Shown here piece after piece: positions 33,783 to 43,997 of a stretch of DNA of 64,000 nt. Position 1 is the stretch's first letter. Every line of letters begins with the position of its first letter. The stretch is from NCBI RefSeq assembly GCF_001654835.1, contig NZ_LXEP01000044.1, forward strand, positions 124,001-188,000, given 5' to 3'. The notes beneath the pieces are model-generated. The model saw only the letters and a list, made by a program, of their open reading frames with translations. It had not been told where the DNA came from and made no database searches. This DNA is from Buttiauxella gaviniae ATCC 51604. GTDB lineage: Bacteria > Pseudomonadota > Gammaproteobacteria > Enterobacterales > Enterobacteriaceae. Position numbers and translations under genes: made by a program.

Positions 33783-34574
33783 TTACTTCATGTTCATGAA
33801 TTGAACTTGAACATCATCAACGTTGTTTTTGATTTCGGATGAATCGACAACAACCCAACTAGAATATTTTTTTGCAAAATCTTCTTTGTTTGCCATGAAC
33901 ATCATTACCGCATCGATCAACATCCAGATAATCGGGATGAAGAACAGGCCAAAGAACATACAAACGAAAGTTACAATCATCATCAGGAAACCTAACCCGA
34001 TTTGACCTAAGTAGAAGCGGTGAATCCCTAAGCCACCGAACAGCAACGCCAGTACGCCCGCTGTTACGTTAGATTTGCCCGATGGGGTGAGCTTGTATTT
34101 CTTACCCTCCAGGACACGAATAGAATCGTCGTTGAGTTCTGCCAGTTCGCGATGTTCAGCGATGTGATCCGCAACCATTCCGGTAAGTAGATTCATCACG
34201 GAATCATCAAGTTTTACCGTTTGGGTAATAATTTCTTTATTAGCCAGATATTCTAATAAAGATTCTTCTTTAACTTCGGCTGCGTATTGATCAAAAATTT
34301 CTTCGGCAATTTGGTATTCAGTCGGGTAATTATCATTACGCCATTCAGAAAACGCCTCTGAATAATCAGCGAATGCTTTTTCAGCTTCTTTTTCATTTTT
34401 GTTCTTGAACAGAACAATTTCATTTCCCGTAAGTGGTGATTTAATACAGATGGTGAAATCACTAGTTACGAAATCATAGGTCGATTCGATGCGGGAAACA
34501 GAATCAAACTTTTCGGTTAATGCTTGTACAAATAGATTTTTGACTTTGGTAGATAACATTTTTAAATTTTCCAT
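33783..34574 (-). CDS. TM2-domain membrane protein
   Basis: 263 residues. The first 165 are soluble and charged. The C-terminal KYKLTPSGKSNVTAGVLALLFGGLGIHRFYLGQIGLGFLMM ... WMLIDAVMMFM is a TM2 domain (two helices joined by a short turn with the GGLGIHRFYLG signature). It ends with a short cytoplasmic-type tail. TM2 domains occur with varied soluble partners; the role here is unknown. No clear ribosome-binding site before the ATG; an inverted repeat lies just upstream. Confidence 0.75.
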   Translation of the reverse strand: MENLKMLSTKVKNLFVQALTEKFDSVSRIESTYDFVTSDFTICIKSPLTGNEIVLFKNKNEKEAEKAFADYSEAFSEWRNDNYPTEYQIAEEIFDQYAAEVKEESLLEYLANKEIITQTVKLDDSVMNLLTGMVADHIAEHRELAELNDDSIRVLEGKKYKLTPSGKSNVTAGVLALLFGGLGIHRFYLGQIGLGFLMMIVTFVCMFFGLFFIPIIWMLIDAVMMFMANKEDFAKKYSSWVVVDSSEIKNNVDDVQVQFMNMK

Positions 34575-34849
34575 ATTGTTTGTTGTAAATTACCAAACGA
34601 ATTTAATTACGTTTGGAAATTAATTGTTACTCATCCGATGAGGACGCAAAGTATAGATTCTGAATTTTTTGAAACAGTGTTTTTGATCACATAAATCGAT
34701 CTGTACGATTCATGATTTTAATGGTTAGACTTATAAATAATCACATCTAACAACTATTTTACTTCATTTATACAATTTCGATACAGCAGATGATTACCAG
34801 CAGGATAAAAATCATCCAGTGGTAGCGGGGTAAGCCCCCGCCGTTCCGT
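34575..34849. other. AT-rich gap with an inverted repeat
   Basis: Contains CCAAACG/CGTTTGG (34593-34599, 34610-34616) 19 bases before the TM2 gene start, perhaps an operator, and GCGGGG/CCCCGC (34825-34841) at the end of the next gene. A TATAAATA on the plus strand (34732-34739) points away from any gene. No coding sequence found. Confidence 0.5.
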
Positions 34850-35932
34850 TTAGCTTGCATGGTTCGCGCCTCGATGCAGTTTGATAGCACCCAACAAGAA
34901 CCCCCCTGATTTCTCTAACATCAGTTCGGCAACCTTCGGATCTTGGCCTGTTACGTCGCAGAACAAGCGTAGTTTCATCAAGTAGCTTGATTCCTCTACC
35001 GTCTGCATCAAGTCGGCGTACTGGGTGTGAAACTCGTCTTGCTTCGTAGGCTCACGCTGAATGTTGAAATCGATGGTTTCCAGAAACGCTACGCAATCCA
35101 TCAACCCAACTTGGGTGTAATATGCCGCGCCTTTCTCGGTCTTTGAGTAGGCGATCATTTGCTGTGCGTGAACCTGGAAAGATTGGGTATCGTCTGCGGC
35201 AAGGTCTAAACGACAACCATATTCAGCACCGTTGTTAAAAATTACGGTGATCTTGGTCTTGTCGTATCCCATGCCTGAACCTGCAAGCGCTGCGGCGTTC
35301 TTTGCCTTACGTTCAAATTCTTCAAAGGTGTAGTGGACTTCCTCGCCTTTGAACTCGCCAGATTCAGACCAGTGAACCAGAACTGACACCGGAAAAATCG
35401 GGGCAGGGGTAACAGGGGTAACAGGGGTGTTGATAGCCTCAATACCTTTAACCAGGGCATCAAGAGCGCTTTCAAGACTTGTTTTGATGTGGTCGTTAGG
35501 CATACCAACAAGTTTTGCTTTCCAGAGTTCAACCACTTTGTTGATCTGCTGCTCAACATCACCAGGGCAAGCGGCAACGGCTGCTTTCAGAACTTCGGAA
35601 GAAACCATTACTTCAACGTTAGGCAAATCGTTAATTGCTACTGCGAGGGTAGTTACTGCATCAGGGGTTACGGTTTCAACTTCAACCACTTCTTCAACCT
35701 GCTGCATATTGAAACGAACAATCCATTTGTTCATTTTTTCGCACAGGTCAGCCGCTGCTTTTGGTTCGCGGTGGAAAGAAACACGTTTGAATTTACCGCT
35801 GGTTTCTTCAACTACGATACACAGATCGGTGTTGCCAGCGAAGTAGGTTACAACCTCTGCTTTAGCACCGTTGGTGTTGAAGCCGTTAGCAACCATTTTA
35901 GCGAGGATAGAGAAGAATTTAGTCTTAGTCAT
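34850..35932 (-). CDS. Hypothetical protein with LPD25-like region
   Basis: 360 residues. The first 75 look like a small alpha/beta domain; a linker with PVTPVTPAP is at about 165-185. Residues about 185-260 ([35 protein letters not shown] ... [18 protein letters not shown]) resemble the LPD25 type of large polyvalent-protein domain found in phage and conjugative-element proteins. Last gene before attR. The family call is tentative. Confidence 0.5.
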   Translation of the reverse strand: MTKTKFFSILAKMVANGFNTNGAKAEVVTYFAGNTDLCIVVEETSGKFKRVSFHREPKAAADLCEKMNKWIVRFNMQQVEEVVEVETVTPDAVTTLAVAINDLPNVEVMVSSEVLKAAVAACPGDVEQQINKVVELWKAKLVGMPNDHIKTSLESALDALVKGIEAINTPVTPVTPAPIFPVSVLVHWSESGEFKGEEVHYTFEEFERKAKNAAALAGSGMGYDKTKITVIFNNGAEYGCRLDLAADDTQSFQVHAQQMIAYSKTEKGAAYYTQVGLMDCVAFLETIDFNIQREPTKQDEFHTQYADLMQTVEESSYLMKLRLFCDVTGQDPKVAELMLEKSGGFLLGAIKLHRGANHAS

Positions 35933-35984
35933 TTTGTAACCCCTTGATTTATTTCGTTTCGGCTTGCTGCCGTCTCAGTGGTTA

Positions 35985-36005
35985 CAAATGTACTCTAGGG
36001 CTTGC
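35985..36005. other. Right prophage junction (attR)
   Basis: To the right, the sequence encodes LGLAGDMN and the rest of MarC in frame; to the left it is unlike marC and belongs to the phage. The exact crossover cannot be set without the left junction; it should fall in CTCTAGGGCTTGCCGG or a few bases either side. An inverted repeat TTGTAACC/GGTTACAA (35934-35941, 35980-35987) lies on the phage side. Confidence 0.6.
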
Positions 36006-36582
36006 CGGAGATATGAACAAAAAAGCGCGTGATAAAACCGCGTTGATGGCGTCAGTCAACGTCTTCATCATCATGATGGTTGCGTATTACGCTGGGCAAG
36101 TTGTGATGAATACGTTCGGTATTTCGATACCCGGTCTGCGTATTGCGGGTGGTTTGATTGTTGCGTTTATTGGCTTCAGGATGCTATTTCCGCAACAAAA
36201 AGCACATGAGTCCCCCGAAGCACACTCGAAAGCTGAGGAACTGGAACAAGAGCCGGATACCAATATCGCGTTTGTGCCACTTGCGATGCCAAGCACTGCG
36301 GGCCCAGGTACCATTGCGATGATTATCAGCTCATCGTCAACGATTGAACACGGCGTCAATTTCTCTAATTGGGTTGTGTTGGTGGCGCCGCCGATAATTT
36401 TTGCACTGGTGGGCGTGATCTTATGGGGAAGTTTGCGCAGTTCTGGCGCGATTATGCGTCTGGTCGGCAAAAGCGGTATTGAGGCAATTTCCCGTCTGAT
36501 GGGCTTCTTGCTGGTCTGTATGGGTGTGCAATTTATTATTAACGGCGTGCTGGAAATTATTACCCACTTCCCGGCGCAGTAA
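35992..36582 (+). pseudogene. marC: marC 3' part, interrupted by prophage
   Basis: The remaining frame encodes [35 protein letters not shown] and continues to the normal MarC end; the first 30 or so residues (first membrane helix) are missing. MarC is an inner-membrane protein of the UPF0056 family with no settled function. The first in-frame ATG of the remnant (36013) has a ribosome-binding site at poor distance, so little product is expected. Convergent with sotB, as in relatives. Confidence 0.85.
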
Positions 36583-36589
36583 GTTTAAT

Positions 36590-36618
36590 AAGGGCCGCGG
36601 TAGCAGACCGTTGCCCTT
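36590..36618. terminator. Hairpin between marC and sotB
   Basis: AAGGGC...GCCCTT with inner CGGT/ACCG pairs; it lies between convergent genes and probably acts both ways. Confidence 0.6.
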
Positions 36619-36625
36619 AACTCAC

Positions 36626-37819
36626 TTAGTGGCTTTGCTGTTCTTCCAGCGACACGGGCCAGCGACGGAATATCAACACCGACCAGATAAGTGCTGCCAG
36701 GGCTGGAACCGCACCGACCAACCCGATACTCGACATATCAAAATGCAGGCTGACCTGGTTTCCAACCAACGCGCCCGCACCAATCCCAAGATTAAAAATC
36801 CCTGAGAAGAGCGCCATCGAGACGTCTGTTGCATCCGGGGCCAGCGCCAGTACTTTCACCTGCATACCCAGCGTGATAATCATAATAGCGATGCCCCAGA
36901 ACAGGCTTAATATCGTCAGGTTCACTGTGCTTTGTGCTGCGGGTAAGAGCAATGCAAGGCAAAGTACTAACAAGCCGATTGAGCCGCTAACCAGCATTGA
37001 TGAATGGCGGTTGCCCAACTTGCCAAACATCACACTACCAATAATCCCGGCACCACCAAGAACCAGCAACAAGAAGGTGGCCACGTTGGCGCTAAGGCCT
37101 GCCACGGTTTGTACAAACGGCTCAATGTAGCTATAGGCGGTGTAATGCGCGGTTACGACTACGGCTACCAGCACATACAGACTCATTAACGCCGGGCGTT
37201 TGAACAGCAGTGGCAAACTTTTCAGTGAGCCAGAATGTTCGCTTGGTAATTTAGGCAGCAGCTTGATAACGCAAAATAGTGTCAGGGCGGCTATCACGCC
37301 AATGGCGAAGAAGGTGGTGCGCCAGCCGAAATACTGGCCGACTACGCGCCCAAGCGGCAAACCTAGAACCATCGCCAGCGCAGTACCTGTTGCAATCAAA
37401 CTCAGAGCCTGGGCTTTTTTACCCGCTGGTGCCATGCGTATCGCCAGAGATGCGGTTATCGACCAGAAAATAGCGTGAGCAAACGCGATACCAATGCGGC
37501 TTATTACCAGCACGGTGAAGTTCCAGGCCACGAAAGACAGCACATGACTTGCGATAAACAAGGTAAAGATGCCAATCAGTAGCCGTTTACGCTCAACCTG
37601 GCTGGTCAATAACATAAATGGCAGTGACATGAGCGCAACGACCCATGCGTAGATAGTCAGCATGATCCCGACTTCAGCAGTTTGCATACCAAAACTACTG
37701 GCGATATCGGAAAGCAAACCGACGGGAACAAATTCAGTGGTGTTAAAAATGAAGGCCGCAACCGCGAGTGTTACGACGCGTAACCATGCCGTTTTGCGTG
37801 AGACATTACTTATTGTCAT
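36626..37819 (-). CDS. sotB: Sugar efflux transporter SotB (MFS)
   Basis: 397 residues with twelve membrane helices; near-identical in layout to E. coli SotB/YdeA from [35 protein letters not shown] to the [11 protein letters not shown] end. It exports arabinose, IPTG and similar sugars by proton antiport. Its location beside marC is the ancestral order and anchors the chromosome side of the prophage. Confidence 0.95.
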   Translation of the reverse strand: MTISNVSRKTAWLRVVTLAVAAFIFNTTEFVPVGLLSDIASSFGMQTAEVGIMLTIYAWVVALMSLPFMLLTSQVERKRLLIGIFTLFIASHVLSFVAWNFTVLVISRIGIAFAHAIFWSITASLAIRMAPAGKKAQALSLIATGTALAMVLGLPLGRVVGQYFGWRTTFFAIGVIAALTLFCVIKLLPKLPSEHSGSLKSLPLLFKRPALMSLYVLVAVVVTAHYTAYSYIEPFVQTVAGLSANVATFLLLVLGGAGIIGSVMFGKLGNRHSSMLVSGSIGLLVLCLALLLPAAQSTVNLTILSLFWGIAIMIITLGMQVKVLALAPDATDVSMALFSGIFNLGIGAGALVGNQVSLHFDMSSIGLVGAVPALAALIWSVLIFRRWPVSLEEQQSH

Positions 37820-37985
37820 AGATTGGTTTCGCGCTGATAAATGAACTGTTAGGAGAGGCGGTGATCATAAAACCATCGATCCAGCCATACAACCCATTTT
37901 GTGATTTAAGTCTCATTTAATTGTGCTGTTAAACCTGACTCTCATGGCATGGTATGTAATTGGGATAGGTGGTGGAGTGAAAGCG

Positions 37986-38801
37986 ATGCAGCAAATTGAT
38001 TTTTATATGGTAGATGCCTTTACCGATACCACTTTTGGTGGCAACGCGGCAGCAGTATGCCCGCTTACGGAGTGGCTGCCTGATGAAACCCTGCTGGCAA
38101 TGGCTCGCCAGCATAACCAGTCAGAAACAGCTTTTTTTATTACTACAGATGATGGCTTTGAATTGCGCTGGTTCACCACGCAGGGGGAAATTAATCTCTG
38201 TGGCCACGCAACGCTTGCAACGGCGCATGTGATTTTTGAGTCTCTCAATTACCCTGAGGCCACAATCCACTTTACTACCCGTTTCGTTGGCCCACTTACG
38301 GTTATCCGCAATGGTGACTGGTTAACGCTGGATTTCCCGGCAACCAGCAGCGAGCCTGTTGAGCCGCCACAATTACTGCTCGATTGCCTGGGGATTAGTG
38401 ATTACCAGGAAGTCAGACTTGGACGCACATATACCGTGCTGCTTGAGAATCAACGGCAGGTTGAAGCGGTAAATCCTGATATTCAATTGATGCTCAAGCT
38501 CAACCAAAAGGTCTGCATCACGGCACCTGCCGAAATTGAAGGTTACGATTTTGTCAGCCGTTTCTTCTCACCTGCTGCGGCAATTACCGAAGATCCGGTT
38601 ACCGGGTCAACTCACACCATGTTGATTCCTTACTGGGCGGCCCGCTTAGGCAAAACACAGATGTTGGCTCGTCAGGTTTCCAGCCGTGGAGGTGATATTC
38701 GCTGCCAACTGGTCGGTGATAGGGTGTTGATGTCGGGCAAGGCGGTGACTTATCTGGTCGGCAAAGTATTACTGCGCAGCCCAGCCCAACTTGTGATTTA
38801 A
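37986..38801 (+). CDS. PhzF-family isomerase/epimerase, copy 1
   Basis: 271 residues from the ATG at 37986 (GGTGGAG upstream). MQQIDFYMVDAFTDTTFGGNAAAVCPL, SETAFF, GEINLCGHATLATAHV and the C-terminal AAITEDPVTGSTHT are the PhzF signature segments, with the catalytic Glu in SETAFF. The family catalyses proton shifts in phenazine and other small-molecule routes; no phenazine genes lie nearby. It is a tandem duplicate of the next gene. Confidence 0.88.
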   Translation: MQQIDFYMVDAFTDTTFGGNAAAVCPLTEWLPDETLLAMARQHNQSETAFFITTDDGFELRWFTTQGEINLCGHATLATAHVIFESLNYPEATIHFTTRFVGPLTVIRNGDWLTLDFPATSSEPVEPPQLLLDCLGISDYQEVRLGRTYTVLLENQRQVEAVNPDIQLMLKLNQKVCITAPAEIEGYDFVSRFFSPAAAITEDPVTGSTHTMLIPYWAARLGKTQMLARQVSSRGGDIRCQLVGDRVLMSGKAVTYLVGKVLLRSPAQLVI

Positions 38802-38877
38802 CGCCCATTTAACTGTACTGGTCGTCATTGTTCTTATGGCATGGTCCATGCCATTGAGTTATCCGGGAGAAGACGCT

Positions 38878-39671
38878 ATGCAACAAATTGATTTTTATAT
38901 GGTAGATGCGTTTAGCGATACCACTTTTGGTGGCAACGCAGCGGCGGTGTGTCCGCTTACTGAGTGGTTACCTGATGAAACTCTGCTGGCAATGTCTCGC
39001 CAGCATAATCAATCCGAAACGGCCTTTTTTATTACTACCGATAGCGGCTACGAGTTACGTTGGTTCACTACCCAAGGGGAAATTAACCTGTGTGGCCATG
39101 CAACCCTTGCAGCGGCACATGTGATTTTTGAATATCTCAATCACCCGGAAACCACGATTCACTTCGATACACGCTTTGTTGGCCCGTTGTCCGTAACACG
39201 TAACGGGGATTGGTTGACGCTTGATTTCCCGGCCTGGGAATCTGAACCCGTTATGCCGCTTCCGTTGCTACTGGAAACGTTAGGTATTACGCAATGCCAG
39301 GAAGTGCGTGTCGCGCGGGACTACATGGTTGTGCTGGAAAATCAGCAGCAGGTAGAGGCTGTTTGCCCAAACATCAATGCGATGATACCGCTTGAAAAAA
39401 TGGTCTGTATTACTGCACCGGGTGATGGCGAATATGATTTTGTCAGCCGCTTTTCTGCCCAGGTGAATCGGTACAGGAAGATCCGGTTACAGGGTCAACA
39501 CATAGCATGCTCATCCCATATTGGGCGGACCGCTTGGGTAAAACGCAGATGCTCGCTCGCCAGGTTTCCCAACGTGGTGGTGATTTGCGCTGTCAACTCG
39601 TTGGCGACAGAGTGCTTATAGCAGGTAAAGCAGCAACTTATTTGATTGGGAAGGTATTCCAGCGTAGCTGA
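38878..39671 (+). pseudogene. PhzF-family, copy 2, frameshifted
   Basis: It starts MQQIDFYMVDAFSDTTFGGN and stays close to copy 1 until YDFVSRF (about 39,450); then the frame is lost near 39458-39470. In the other frame the missing end continues: QEDPVTGSTHSMLIPYWADRLGKTQ to a TGA at 39669-39671. A one-base change would restore the gene. As read, the product is 247 residues with a wrong C-terminus lacking EDPVTGS. Could be a real mutation or a sequencing error. Confidence 0.8.
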
Positions 39672-39744
39672 GTTGTTTTCACTTGAATCGCATCGGCTGG
39701 AAAGCGCTGCTGCGCGTTTTCATCTGCCTGACGTGGCGGCGGTC

Positions 39745-39783
39745 TGATATAATGGCGGGCGTAAAATACCCGCCAATCAGGAG
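39745..39783 (+). promoter_or_regulatory. glsB promoter with extended -10 and leader hairpin
   Basis: TGATATAAT at 39745-39753 is an extended -10 element. GGCGGG (39754-39759) and CCCGCC (39769-39774) follow as a hairpin, then AGGAG as ribosome-binding site before the GTG at 39790. No strong -35 is seen. Confidence 0.6.
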
Positions 39784-39789
39784 TTTGCA

Positions 39790-40716
39790 GTGCCAGGTCT
39801 GTTAGATAATCAATTGCTGGAAGATATTCTCACGCAGGTTCGGCCATTAATCGGTCGCGGTAAAGTGGCGGATTACATTCCTGCACTGGCGGAAATTCCT
39901 GGAGATAAGCTCGGGATTGCAGTTTGCACCGTAGAAGGTGAGGTATTTAGCGCAGGGGATGCGACTGAGCGATTCTCCATTCAGTCGATCTCTAAAGTGC
40001 TGAGTCTGGCGTTGGCAATGGCGCGCTATGATGAGCACGAAATCTGGCAACGCGTGGGTAAAGAGCCATCAGGGCAACCGTTCAATTCCTTACTCCAGTT
40101 GGAGCTTGAACAAGGTAAACCCCGAAATCCGTTTATTAATGCCGGCGCGTTAGTAGTATGCGATATGTTGCAGACTCGCTTGAGTGCGCCGAAGCAACGT
40201 ATGCTGGAAGTGGTGCGGGTGCTTGCGGAGCAACCTGACCTGGCTTATGACGCACGCGTAGCGAAATCTGAGTTTGAACATTCGGCCCGTAATGCGGCGA
40301 TTGCCTGGCTTATGAAATCATTCGGCAATTTCGACAATGACGTCATTACCGTCCTGCAAAATTACTTCCACTACTGTGCGTTGAAAATGAGCTGTGCTGA
40401 ATTGGCGAAAACCTTCCTGTTTTTGGCAAACCAGGGGCGCGCATTGCATCTTGCTGATCCCGTTATTACGGCTCAACAAGCTCGGCAGATTAATGCATTG
40501 ATGGTTACCAGCGGGATGTATGATGGTGCCGGTGAGTTTGCCTATCGCGTCGGGATGCCGGGGAAGTCGGGTGTCGGCGGGGGAATCATTGCCGTTGTGC
40601 CGCATGAGATGTCGATTGCTGTCTGGTGCCCGGAATTAGATGCTTCGGGGAACTCACTTGCGGGAACGGCAGCACTTGAAATTCTGGCGCAGCGAATTGG
40701 CCGTTCAATCTTCTAA
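39790..40716 (+). CDS. glsB: Glutaminase 2
   Basis: 308 residues, the family length, with a GTG start. [14 protein letters not shown] carries the catalytic Ser-x-x-Lys; [28 protein letters not shown] and [34 protein letters not shown] are family blocks. Converts glutamine to glutamate and ammonia in the cytoplasm. Same neighbours as in E. coli (yneH region). A small AGCCTGA/TCAGGCT hairpin follows the gene. Confidence 0.95.
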   Translation: MPGLLDNQLLEDILTQVRPLIGRGKVADYIPALAEIPGDKLGIAVCTVEGEVFSAGDATERFSIQSISKVLSLALAMARYDEHEIWQRVGKEPSGQPFNSLLQLELEQGKPRNPFINAGALVVCDMLQTRLSAPKQRMLEVVRVLAEQPDLAYDARVAKSEFEHSARNAAIAWLMKSFGNFDNDVITVLQNYFHYCALKMSCAELAKTFLFLANQGRALHLADPVITAQQARQINALMVTSGMYDGAGEFAYRVGMPGKSGVGGGIIAVVPHEMSIAVWCPELDASGNSLAGTAALEILAQRIGRSIF

Positions 40717-40887
40717 GATTTTCGTAAGCTATGCATATTAGAGCCTGAGGGATCAGGCTTATAAGCTTTATCTCGTTGACAACAGGTTGTACCAGATAAA
40801 ATATGCTAAGCTAAAATTCATTTTTTGCACTCATCTCGTTGTATTATTTTATTAAGCAGTGCATGCATAAATATGAGTTAAAATAGC

Positions 40888-42327
40888 ATGTCTAATCAAA
40901 ATAAATTTAAGATCTTTTCGCCTGAAAAATGGCTGGCTAACGCCATCAGTATATTTGTTATTACTACATTGTTTTACTTCTTCGGGGCTTCACTTCGCCT
41001 GATTGATGAGCTGTCTCTGTTCTGGCCGCTGAATGCCGTGCTGGCCGCCGTGTTTGTTCGCAACCCGTTCCTGAATCGCCCTGTATATTATTTCCTCTGT
41101 TATAGCGCGATGGTGGTTTACGACGCCTTTACCACGCATTGGGGGTGGCAATCAGCGATAATAAATCTCTCCAATATGGTGTTTGTTATCATTGTAGCCC
41201 TGCTATTACTCCGTTATTCCCGTGATGAAGATGAAAATAATTGGGCCATTAATGCCTTTAAACTTTTCTATTTTTGCCTTATTGGTTCGCTGCTCAGTTC
41301 TTTATTAGGATCTTTGGGTTCCCTTGGCCTTTCATCAGACTATCGTCAGTTTCTTCCGTTGTTTGGCGATTGGTTTAGTGAGCAATTCTCTACTGGGGTC
41401 CTGATGATGCCATTTCTGCTTATGGCTAAATGGCCGCAGTGGGGGAAGATGCCCGCTTTTCATTTTTCGAAACTCTACCCGCTGCTGGGCGTTATCATTT
41501 CGGTGATTGCCTCAGTAGTGATTGGCGGTGCAGGGAGTCTTGCGTTCCCGCTGCCAGCCCTTATCTGGTGTGCGATCCGCTACCCATTGCCGATTACTGC
41601 GTTGGTTACGTTTTTAACGGGCGGTATGGAGATTGTTCTGGTTGCCAACTCAATAGTGGTCTTTCACCATAGCCAGCCGCTGCTGGTGAATGAGATGTTC
41701 TCTGCACGTCTGGGTATTGCCACTATGGCGATTTGCCCGCTGATTGTGTCGGTGAGCGTAGATGCCATTAACCGCCTGATTAAACAGACCTCGCTGCGTG
41801 CCGATTATGATTATCTTACCGGTGTGCATTCTCGTTCAGGTCTTTATGAAGCGCTGAAAATCACCGCGCCGTTAATGCATAAACCCGGGCAAAAATTGTC
41901 TGTGATGCTGCTGGATATCGATTATTTCAAACGTATTAATGACAACTATGGTCATGAATGTGGAGATGTCGTATTAAGCGCGTTTGCCGGGCAATTAAGA
42001 AAGGTTGTGGGTGAAGAGGGGCTGGTGGCCCGTCTGGGCGGTGAGGAGTTTGTGGTGGCTTGTAGCACTAATTCTGAAGATGAAGGGTATCAGATTGCGG
42101 AGAAGATTCGCCAGAGCGTAGAACTCACGGCGTTTCGTTATCAGCAACAAACGCTGTTTATTACTGTCAGTATTGGCCTTGCTGTCGCAACACCTAAAAA
42201 TGAGCCGCTGCTTGATGTGTTTAACTCGCTGTTGGCAGAGGCAGATAAATACCTCTATTTATCCAAGCGCAATGGCCGCAACCAAACAAGCACCGCCACC
42301 TTTAAAGAACTGGCAATCAATAGTTAG
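40888..42327 (+). CDS. dgcF: MASE1-GGDEF diguanylate cyclase (YneF/DgcF-like)
   Basis: 479 residues. About 1-290 is an eight-helix MASE1 membrane sensor. The C-terminal cyclase has DYLTGVHSRSGLYEAL, the metal-binding LLDIDYFKRIND and active-site RLGGEEFVVA, so it should make cyclic di-GMP. The RxxD inhibitory site is absent before GGEEF, suggesting no product inhibition. The E. coli orthologue in this location is shorter at the N-terminus. Lies between glsB and uxaB as in relatives. Confidence 0.85.
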   Translation: MSNQNKFKIFSPEKWLANAISIFVITTLFYFFGASLRLIDELSLFWPLNAVLAAVFVRNPFLNRPVYYFLCYSAMVVYDAFTTHWGWQSAIINLSNMVFVIIVALLLLRYSRDEDENNWAINAFKLFYFCLIGSLLSSLLGSLGSLGLSSDYRQFLPLFGDWFSEQFSTGVLMMPFLLMAKWPQWGKMPAFHFSKLYPLLGVIISVIASVVIGGAGSLAFPLPALIWCAIRYPLPITALVTFLTGGMEIVLVANSIVVFHHSQPLLVNEMFSARLGIATMAICPLIVSVSVDAINRLIKQTSLRADYDYLTGVHSRSGLYEALKITAPLMHKPGQKLSVMLLDIDYFKRINDNYGHECGDVVLSAFAGQLRKVVGEEGLVARLGGEEFVVACSTNSEDEGYQIAEKIRQSVELTAFRYQQQTLFITVSIGLAVATPKNEPLLDVFNSLLAEADKYLYLSKRNGRNQTSTATFKELAINS

Positions 42328-42369
42328 TCACAGATAGAGAGTTGTTCTACCAAAAATGGGTGTAAAAAT

Positions 42370-42385
42370 AATTGGTATAACAACT
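42370..42385 (+). promoter_or_regulatory. Putative ExuR/UxuR operator
   Basis: AATTGGTATAACAACT resembles the TTGGTATACCAA palindrome bound by ExuR and UxuR before hexuronate genes. It lies about 100 bases before uxaB. Assignment by resemblance and gene context. Confidence 0.5.
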
Positions 42386-42482
42386 CTAACTTGATCAAAA
42401 CGGGGTTTCACTTCGTTGAGTTCTGGTAATTTGGACAGGATTTTTATGGTCGCTCATCCTGTACACACCAAGGAACAACATA

Positions 42483-43934
42483 GTGAAAACACTTAATCGT
42501 CAAGACTTCCCTGGCGCCCAATACCCTGAACGTATTATCCAGTTTGGTGAAGGCAACTTCCTGCGTGCTTTCATCGACTGGCAAGTCGATCTTCTTAATG
42601 AACACACGGACTTAAATGCGGGCGTTGTTATCGTACGTCCTATCGACAGCGCATTCCCGCCGTCGTTATCTACCCAGGATGGGCTATATACTACGGTTAT
42701 CCGTGGTCTGAACGAGCAGGGCGAAGCGGTAAGTGACTCGCGTCTGATTCGCTCCGTTACCCGTGAAATCAACGTCTATCAAGAATATGAAACTTACCTG
42801 AAACTGGCACATAACCCAGACATGCGTTTCGTATTCTCTAACACCACCGAAGCGGGCATTAGCTACCACGCAGGCGATAAGTTTGAAGATGCGCCAGCGG
42901 TAAGCTACCCGGCTAAACTGACCCGTTTGCTGTTCGAACGCTTTACCCACTTCAACGGTGCTGCGGATAAAGGTTGGGTTATCATTCCTTGCGAATTGAT
43001 CGACTACAACGGTGACGCACTGCAAGAACTGGTTCTGCGTTATGCACAAGAGTGGGAGCTGCCTGCAGCATTCATCCAATGGCTGAACGACGCTAACACA
43101 TTCTGTTCTACGCTGGTGGACCGTATCGTTACTGGTTATCCGCGTGACGAAGCTGCCGACATTGAAAAATCTTTGGGCTACAAAGATAGCTTCCTGGCCG
43201 CTGCCGAGCACTTCTACCTGTTTGTTATTCAGGGGCCTGCGTCACTGGCACAAGAACTGCGTCTGGATAAATATCCGCTTAACGTGCTGATCGTTGATGA
43301 CATCAAACCTTATAAAGAACGTAAGGTTGCAATCCTGAACGGTGCTCACACTGCGTTAGTTCCGGTTGCTTATCTGGCTGGTTTGAACACTGTTGGCGAG
43401 TCGATGAACGATGCCGAAGTTTGTGGCTTCGTAGAAAAGACCATCGCTGAAGAAATCATCCCAGTACTGGATCTGCCACGTGACGAATTACAGTCATTCG
43501 CACAAGCGGTAACCAGCCGTTTCCAGAACCCGTATATTCAGCACCAACTGCTGTCTATCGCGTTGAACGGCATGACCAAGTTCCGTACCCGTATTTTGCC
43601 GCAATTGCTGGCAGGCCAGCAGGCTAACGGTACTTTACCTGCGCGTCTGACTTTCGCACTGGCAGCACTGATTGCCTTCTACAAAGGCGAGCGTAACAAC
43701 GAAAGCTATCCGTTACAGGATGACGAGCATTGGTTGGTACGTTATCAGCAACTGTGGACTTCACTTGGCGACAAACAGATCACCGAGCAGCAGTTGGTTG
43801 AAGCGGTACTGTGCGATAGCGACCATTGGGGCCAGGATTTGACTCAGGTTCCAGGTCTGGTTGCTAAAGTTAGCGAAGATTTGCAGGTTATTCTGACTCA
43901 GGGTATGCGTGCCGCAGTAGCTCGTTACTGCTAA
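42483..43934 (+). CDS. uxaB: Tagaturonate reductase (altronate oxidoreductase)
   Basis: 483 residues, collinear with E. coli Uxa[56 protein letters not shown], and [26 protein letters not shown] with the polyol-dehydrogenase KxxxxNG..H active site. Reduces D-tagaturonate to D-altronate with NADH during galacturonate catabolism. GTG start at 42483 after AAGGA. Followed by a strong terminator. Confidence 0.95.
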   Translation: MKTLNRQDFPGAQYPERIIQFGEGNFLRAFIDWQVDLLNEHTDLNAGVVIVRPIDSAFPPSLSTQDGLYTTVIRGLNEQGEAVSDSRLIRSVTREINVYQEYETYLKLAHNPDMRFVFSNTTEAGISYHAGDKFEDAPAVSYPAKLTRLLFERFTHFNGAADKGWVIIPCELIDYNGDALQELVLRYAQEWELPAAFIQWLNDANTFCSTLVDRIVTGYPRDEAADIEKSLGYKDSFLAAAEHFYLFVIQGPASLAQELRLDKYPLNVLIVDDIKPYKERKVAILNGAHTALVPVAYLAGLNTVGESMNDAEVCGFVEKTIAEEIIPVLDLPRDELQSFAQAVTSRFQNPYIQHQLLSIALNGMTKFRTRILPQLLAGQQANGTLPARLTFALAALIAFYKGERNNESYPLQDDEHWLVRYQQLWTSLGDKQITEQQLVEAVLCDSDHWGQDLTQVPGLVAKVSEDLQVILTQGMRAAVARYC

Positions 43935-43962
43935 GTGCCAAACCGGTAGAAAACCTTGATAT

Positions 43963-43997
43963 AGTGCCTCCAGGCTTAGCTTAGAGGCACTTTTTTT
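43963..43997 (+). terminator. uxaB terminator running into next start codon
   Basis: AGTGCCTC (43963-43970) and GAGGCACT (43984-43991) pair perfectly, followed by seven T up to 43997. The next gene's ATG begins at 43998, and its only likely ribosome-binding site (GAGG) is in the 3' arm. Confidence 0.85.

Noticed and set aside
34631..34655. CATCCGATGAGGACGC considered as a hammerhead ribozyme core
   Set aside because: The conserved CUGAUGA and GAAA cores with three stems are not present.
34732..34739. Exact TATAAATA on the plus strand
   Set aside because: No plus-strand gene follows; the surrounding gap is AT-rich, so a chance match is likely.
35944..36012. Extended start of the marC remnant as a new fusion gene
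   Set aside because: The upstream codons come from the phage att region and have no ribosome-binding site; a chance open frame is the simpler view.
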